From contig NZ_CP006841.1 of assembly GCF_001274895.1 (NCBI RefSeq), positions 186,001 to 250,000 on the forward strand: 64,000 bases of DNA, written 5' to 3'. A program made the translations under genes and the position numbers. Shown here piece after piece: positions 61,929 through 64,000 of this stretch. Source of the stretch: Corynebacterium lactis RW2-5 (lineage in GTDB: Bacteria; Actinomycetota; Actinomycetes; Mycobacteriales; Mycobacteriaceae). The first letter of the stretch is position 1. Each line of letters opens with the position of its first letter. The notes beneath the pieces were generated by a model. That model searched no databases. It worked only from the letters and a program-made list of their open reading frames with translations, and was not told where the DNA came from.

Positions 61929-62918
61929 TTAGTAGCGCGGCAGCCAGTGCAGGCGCTCGCACACGGCTTCGGCCACAGCTTTTGGCGCCTCCAGCGGCAG
62001 GTAGTGCCCGGCACCTTCGACGACGATGACCTCGGAATTTCCGCCCCCGGTGACGCCCCTCGTCATGCTCTCTCTCACCAGTTCGACCGGGGTTTTCCTG
62101 TCGGAATCACCCACCAGCAAAACGGTGCGAGTCCTGTCGTGTAGGGGCTTTTCCACGGCCTTAATCCAGCGCCTAAAGCTGCCGGGCTTCGGCTTCGTCC
62201 ACCAGTCGATGTGCGCAGTCGCCGGCCGCAGGGCGCCTGCCCGCAGGCTATCCCGCATGAGGTCAGCCATGCGGGCGCCTGCTTCACTGTTGGCGAAGCC
62301 GGGTGCCGTAGAGGCCAACGACTCCTTCACAATTTTCTCGATGGTCAGGTCCTGCTGCGACGGGGTCTGTCCGCGCTTGGGCCCAAACCGCTTCAAGCCC
62401 GCAGGAACTCGCGGCCGCGAGCGCCACCAGGAACGCCCCACTGTGGGCGCAAGCGCGGTGCGAAAAGCCTCCGACCATGGGCTCATCAACTTAGACAGCC
62501 ACACCTGCGGGTGTGTCGACCCGCAGCCGACAATACCGCTGCACAGGTCGGGGGTTCGGGCCGCCAGCGTCCACGCGATCCAGGTGCCGAAACCCTGCCC
62601 GACCAGCAGCGCCGTCGAGTGGCCCAGCGCCCGAATAAGTCCGGCAATATCCTCTGCCGCTACTTCGGGATCGTAGCCGCGCGGGGTTCTGTCGGATTGC
62701 CCGTACCCTCGCAATGACACCGCAACGGCGTGAATGGGGGCGTCGGAAAGCAGGGGGAGTACCTCGGACCACTCGAACCACCCGCCAGTGGAGCCGTGCA
62801 GGAGCAGGACCAGGGGGTCGGCGGCGGTGCCACACTCCGCGACATGGAGCCGCTGTCCGTGGACATGGACCATGCGGTGGCGCCAGGGGCCGTCGAGTTG
62901 GTCGCTGTGGGAGGTCAT
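61929..62918 (-). CDS. Alpha/beta-hydrolase-fold protein, EphE position, nucleophile replaced by Gly
   Basis: 329 residues. Classic fold marks are present: LLLHGSTGGWFEW (oxyanion), LRGYGQSD, and the late VVEGAGHYLPLEAP with His. At the nucleophile elbow GxSxG or GxDxG is expected, but LLVGQGFGTW has Gly109 there. The acid may be Asp in LLVGDSDRKTP. The gene occupies the place of ephE (Rv3670) next to marP. It may be a non-catalytic or unconventional member; I cannot tell which. The gene is convergent with marP (gap 57 bases). Confidence 0.8.
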   Translation of the reverse strand: MTSHSDQLDGPWRHRMVHVHGQRLHVAECGTAADPLVLLLHGSTGGWFEWSEVLPLLSDAPIHAVAVSLRGYGQSDRTPRGYDPEVAAEDIAGLIRALGHSTALLVGQGFGTWIAWTLAARTPDLCSGIVGCGSTHPQVWLSKLMSPWSEAFRTALAPTVGRSWWRSRPRVPAGLKRFGPKRGQTPSQQDLTIEKIVKESLASTAPGFANSEAGARMADLMRDSLRAGALRPATAHIDWWTKPKPGSFRRWIKAVEKPLHDRTRTVLLVGDSDRKTPVELVRESMTRGVTGGGNSEVIVVEGAGHYLPLEAPKAVAEAVCERLHWLPRY

Positions 62919-62990
62919 GATTACTACTTTGCCTGGAAAACGTCCCGCAGTGCGGTAGGCCGGTCGGGGGACTCGTTAGGGAAAACAAAA

Positions 62991-63018
62991 GGCGGGCCCT
63001 CATTGAGAGGAACCCGCC
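62991..63018 (-). terminator. Terminator of the holin-X gene
   Basis: On the minus strand GGCGGGTTCCTC can pair with GAGGGCCCGCC, followed by TTTTGTTTTC. It ends transcription of the gene at 63062 before the hydrolase gene. Confidence 0.75.
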
Positions 63019-63061
63019 CGAGGTGTGCGCCGCGTGCCGCGATGGCTGCGGCGCGAAGGCA

Positions 63062-63568
63062 CTAGGTGTAGAGGCCGTTGTTGTGGGTGCCAGCGGAAGC
63101 GCGGACGCCCGGCTTCTTGACCACAGTCTTGAGGTCCTGGACCGACTCGATGGTCTTCTCAGGCTTGCGGATCGACTTGACCTTCTTCAGACCAACCAGT
63201 GCTGCGATGCCGGCGATGACCAGCATCAGGACGAAGACGATCAGGAAAGCGGCCCAACGCGGCAGCCAGACCGAGAGCAGCTCGCCCAGGAAGAAGAAAA
63301 AGAAGAACGAAGAGTACAGCGCAACCACGCCGGCCACTGCGAAGAAGCCGCCGCCGATGGCGCCCTTCTTAGCCTCACCAGCAATCTCTGCCTTAGCCAG
63401 CTCAATCTCAGAGCGGACCAGCGAGGAAATCTGAGAGGAAGCGTTGGAAACGAGCTGGCCGATGCTGGCATCACCCGAAGCGTTCGAGTCAACATCGCTC
63501 AGCGGGATGGCGGTAACACGCGGCTCGGTGCCGTCGGTGAAAAGACCCTTCGTATCGTCGTTGCTCAC
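63062..63568 (-). CDS. Actinobacterial holin-X-like membrane protein (DUF1469 type)
   Basis: 168 residues. The helical N-terminal region SIGQLVSNASSQISSLVRSEIELAKAEIAGEAKK is the DUF1469/holin-X signature. Two membrane helices follow (about 71-92 and 101-125; the first contains six consecutive Phe), then a basic tail. Homologues beside marP (Rv3669) are envelope proteins of unknown role; the holin name does not imply lysis activity. The start ATG or GTG near 63568 follows GTAGGAGGAAG. Upstream 63569-63797 is an AT-rich gap with no gene. Confidence 0.85.
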   Translation of the reverse strand: MSNDDTKGLFTDGTEPRVTAIPLSDVDSNASGDASIGQLVSNASSQISSLVRSEIELAKAEIAGEAKKGAIGGGFFAVAGVVALYSSFFFFFFLGELLSVWLPRWAAFLIVFVLMLVIAGIAALVGLKKVKSIRKPEKTIESVQDLKTVVKKPGVRASAGTHNNGLYT

Positions 63569-63797
63569 GTGTACTTCCTCCTACGGAGATGATTTGAAAA
63601 TAATTTTATTGGCTTAGTTTCCAACTGCTTCAACCTAGTTTAGCGTTGACGCAGCATCAAATTTGCCGCGGGGTCGGAACCTAAGAATCTTCTTACAACC
63701 TGCAATACTACCTATCTACTTCGCGCGCGCGAGTTACAAAAGAAAAAATTGTGGGATAAGTACCAACTCGCCTGGCCGGGGAATTAGGGTGAAGGGC

Positions 63798-64000
63798 ATG
63801 GAAAATCAGCCAGGAACCCCAGATGCTCCCTCCTCCGCAGGCTTGCCGACGCCCGCTTCACGCAGCGGACTGCCCGGCGGTGCCGGCGGTTCGGGTCGCG
63901 GGCTCGCGGGTATGAGCCTCGGCGTCAGTTCCGTGTCCGCCAAGAAGCGCGCCGAGCGCGAGGCTGCGGCGAAGCGGGCCCAGGGGCAGGGGCAGACCGA
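63798..64000 (+). CDS. Start of an unidentified gene, truncated by window edge
   Basis: 67 codons are visible from ATG 63798: MENQPGTPDAPSSAGLPTPAS, a Gly-rich stretch, and a Lys/Arg/Glu/Ala-rich helix (SAKKRAEREAAAKRAQGQGQ). TAGGGT (63785-63790) is exactly 7 bases before the ATG. The low-complexity N-terminus gives no family. It contains the 11-mer at 63841 (codes GLPTP). The protein continues beyond the window. Confidence 0.7.
   Translation, partial: MENQPGTPDAPSSAGLPTPASRSGLPGGAGGSGRGLAGMSLGVSSVSAKKRAEREAAAKRAQGQGQT
63841..63851 (+). repeat. GCTTGCCGACG word
   Basis: In the disordered start of the last, truncated gene, encoding GLPTP. Confidence 0.9.

Noticed and set aside
63062..63568. 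Prophage remnant suggested by a holin-like protein
   Set aside because: The DUF1469/holin-X protein is a normal neighbour of marP in actinobacteria, and no other phage gene is present.

Overview
The window is about 64 kb of a high-GC actinobacterial chromosome, almost certainly a Corynebacterium. The evidence is gene content and order: an aspT - dnaX - ybaB - recR ... gatD - murT - dnaQ-like - leuA ... lysC - asd block (the same neighbourhood as Rv3708c-Rv3722c of M. tuberculosis), sigC next to katA, ponA - whcA - DUF4177 - RidA - metallo-hydrolase - glxR, and nth - tlpA - nudix - marP - ephE-like - holin-X. A SpaABC-type sortase pilus is also typical of the genus. I cannot name the species. 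The sequence starts inside a sugar ABC permease and ends inside an unidentified gene.

Layout. 1-1670: end of a carbohydrate ABC importer (permease, UgpC/MsiK-type ATPase). 1770-3647: NarL-type two-component pair. 3688-3785: SRP RNA. 3908-10960: SulP transporter, aspT, an unknown (SUFU-like) gene, dnaX, a structured leader and ybaB. 10982-17556: recR, then on the minus strand a second two-component pair, gatD-murT (lipid II amidation) and a DnaQ-fold protein lacking its catalytic acids. 17653-19106: an AbiEi/DUF559-like gene bracketed by two copies of a long palindrome. 19129-21063: leuA with a Leu-Leu-Leu-Leu attenuator leader peptide. 21293-26081: small membrane protein, orphan class C sortase, DMT transporter, lysC-asd. 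26863-34446: pilus cluster (major pilin, sortase, base pilin, vWA tip pilin). 34702-37022: secreted lipase, CPBP protease, sigC. 37213-40468: MacB-like export system. 40757-43237: katA and two small paralogous proteins with PFG repeats. 43928-50143: Mrp Na+/H+ antiporter operon with fused MrpA-MrpB. 50490-57901: tRNA-Pro, metallophosphoesterase, YqeY, ponA, whcA, small genes, glxR. 58294-63568: the nth - marP - holin-X island.

Two sequence-level patterns are not explained by the genes. First, the 11-mer GCTTGCCGACG occurs 22 times exactly, on both strands, in several reading frames, in four intergenic regions, and repeatedly in low-complexity protein linkers. By rough estimate fewer than 0.1 copies are expected by chance. 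It behaves like a DNA-uptake or chromosome-architecture word and is the best candidate here for an undescribed system. Second, a roughly 65-bp near-perfect palindrome occurs four times between genes, one copy carrying a compensatory change in both arms, so the paired form is conserved.

At least 13 genes also have a TANNNT -10 box 6-8 nt before the start codon, which points to widespread leaderless transcripts.
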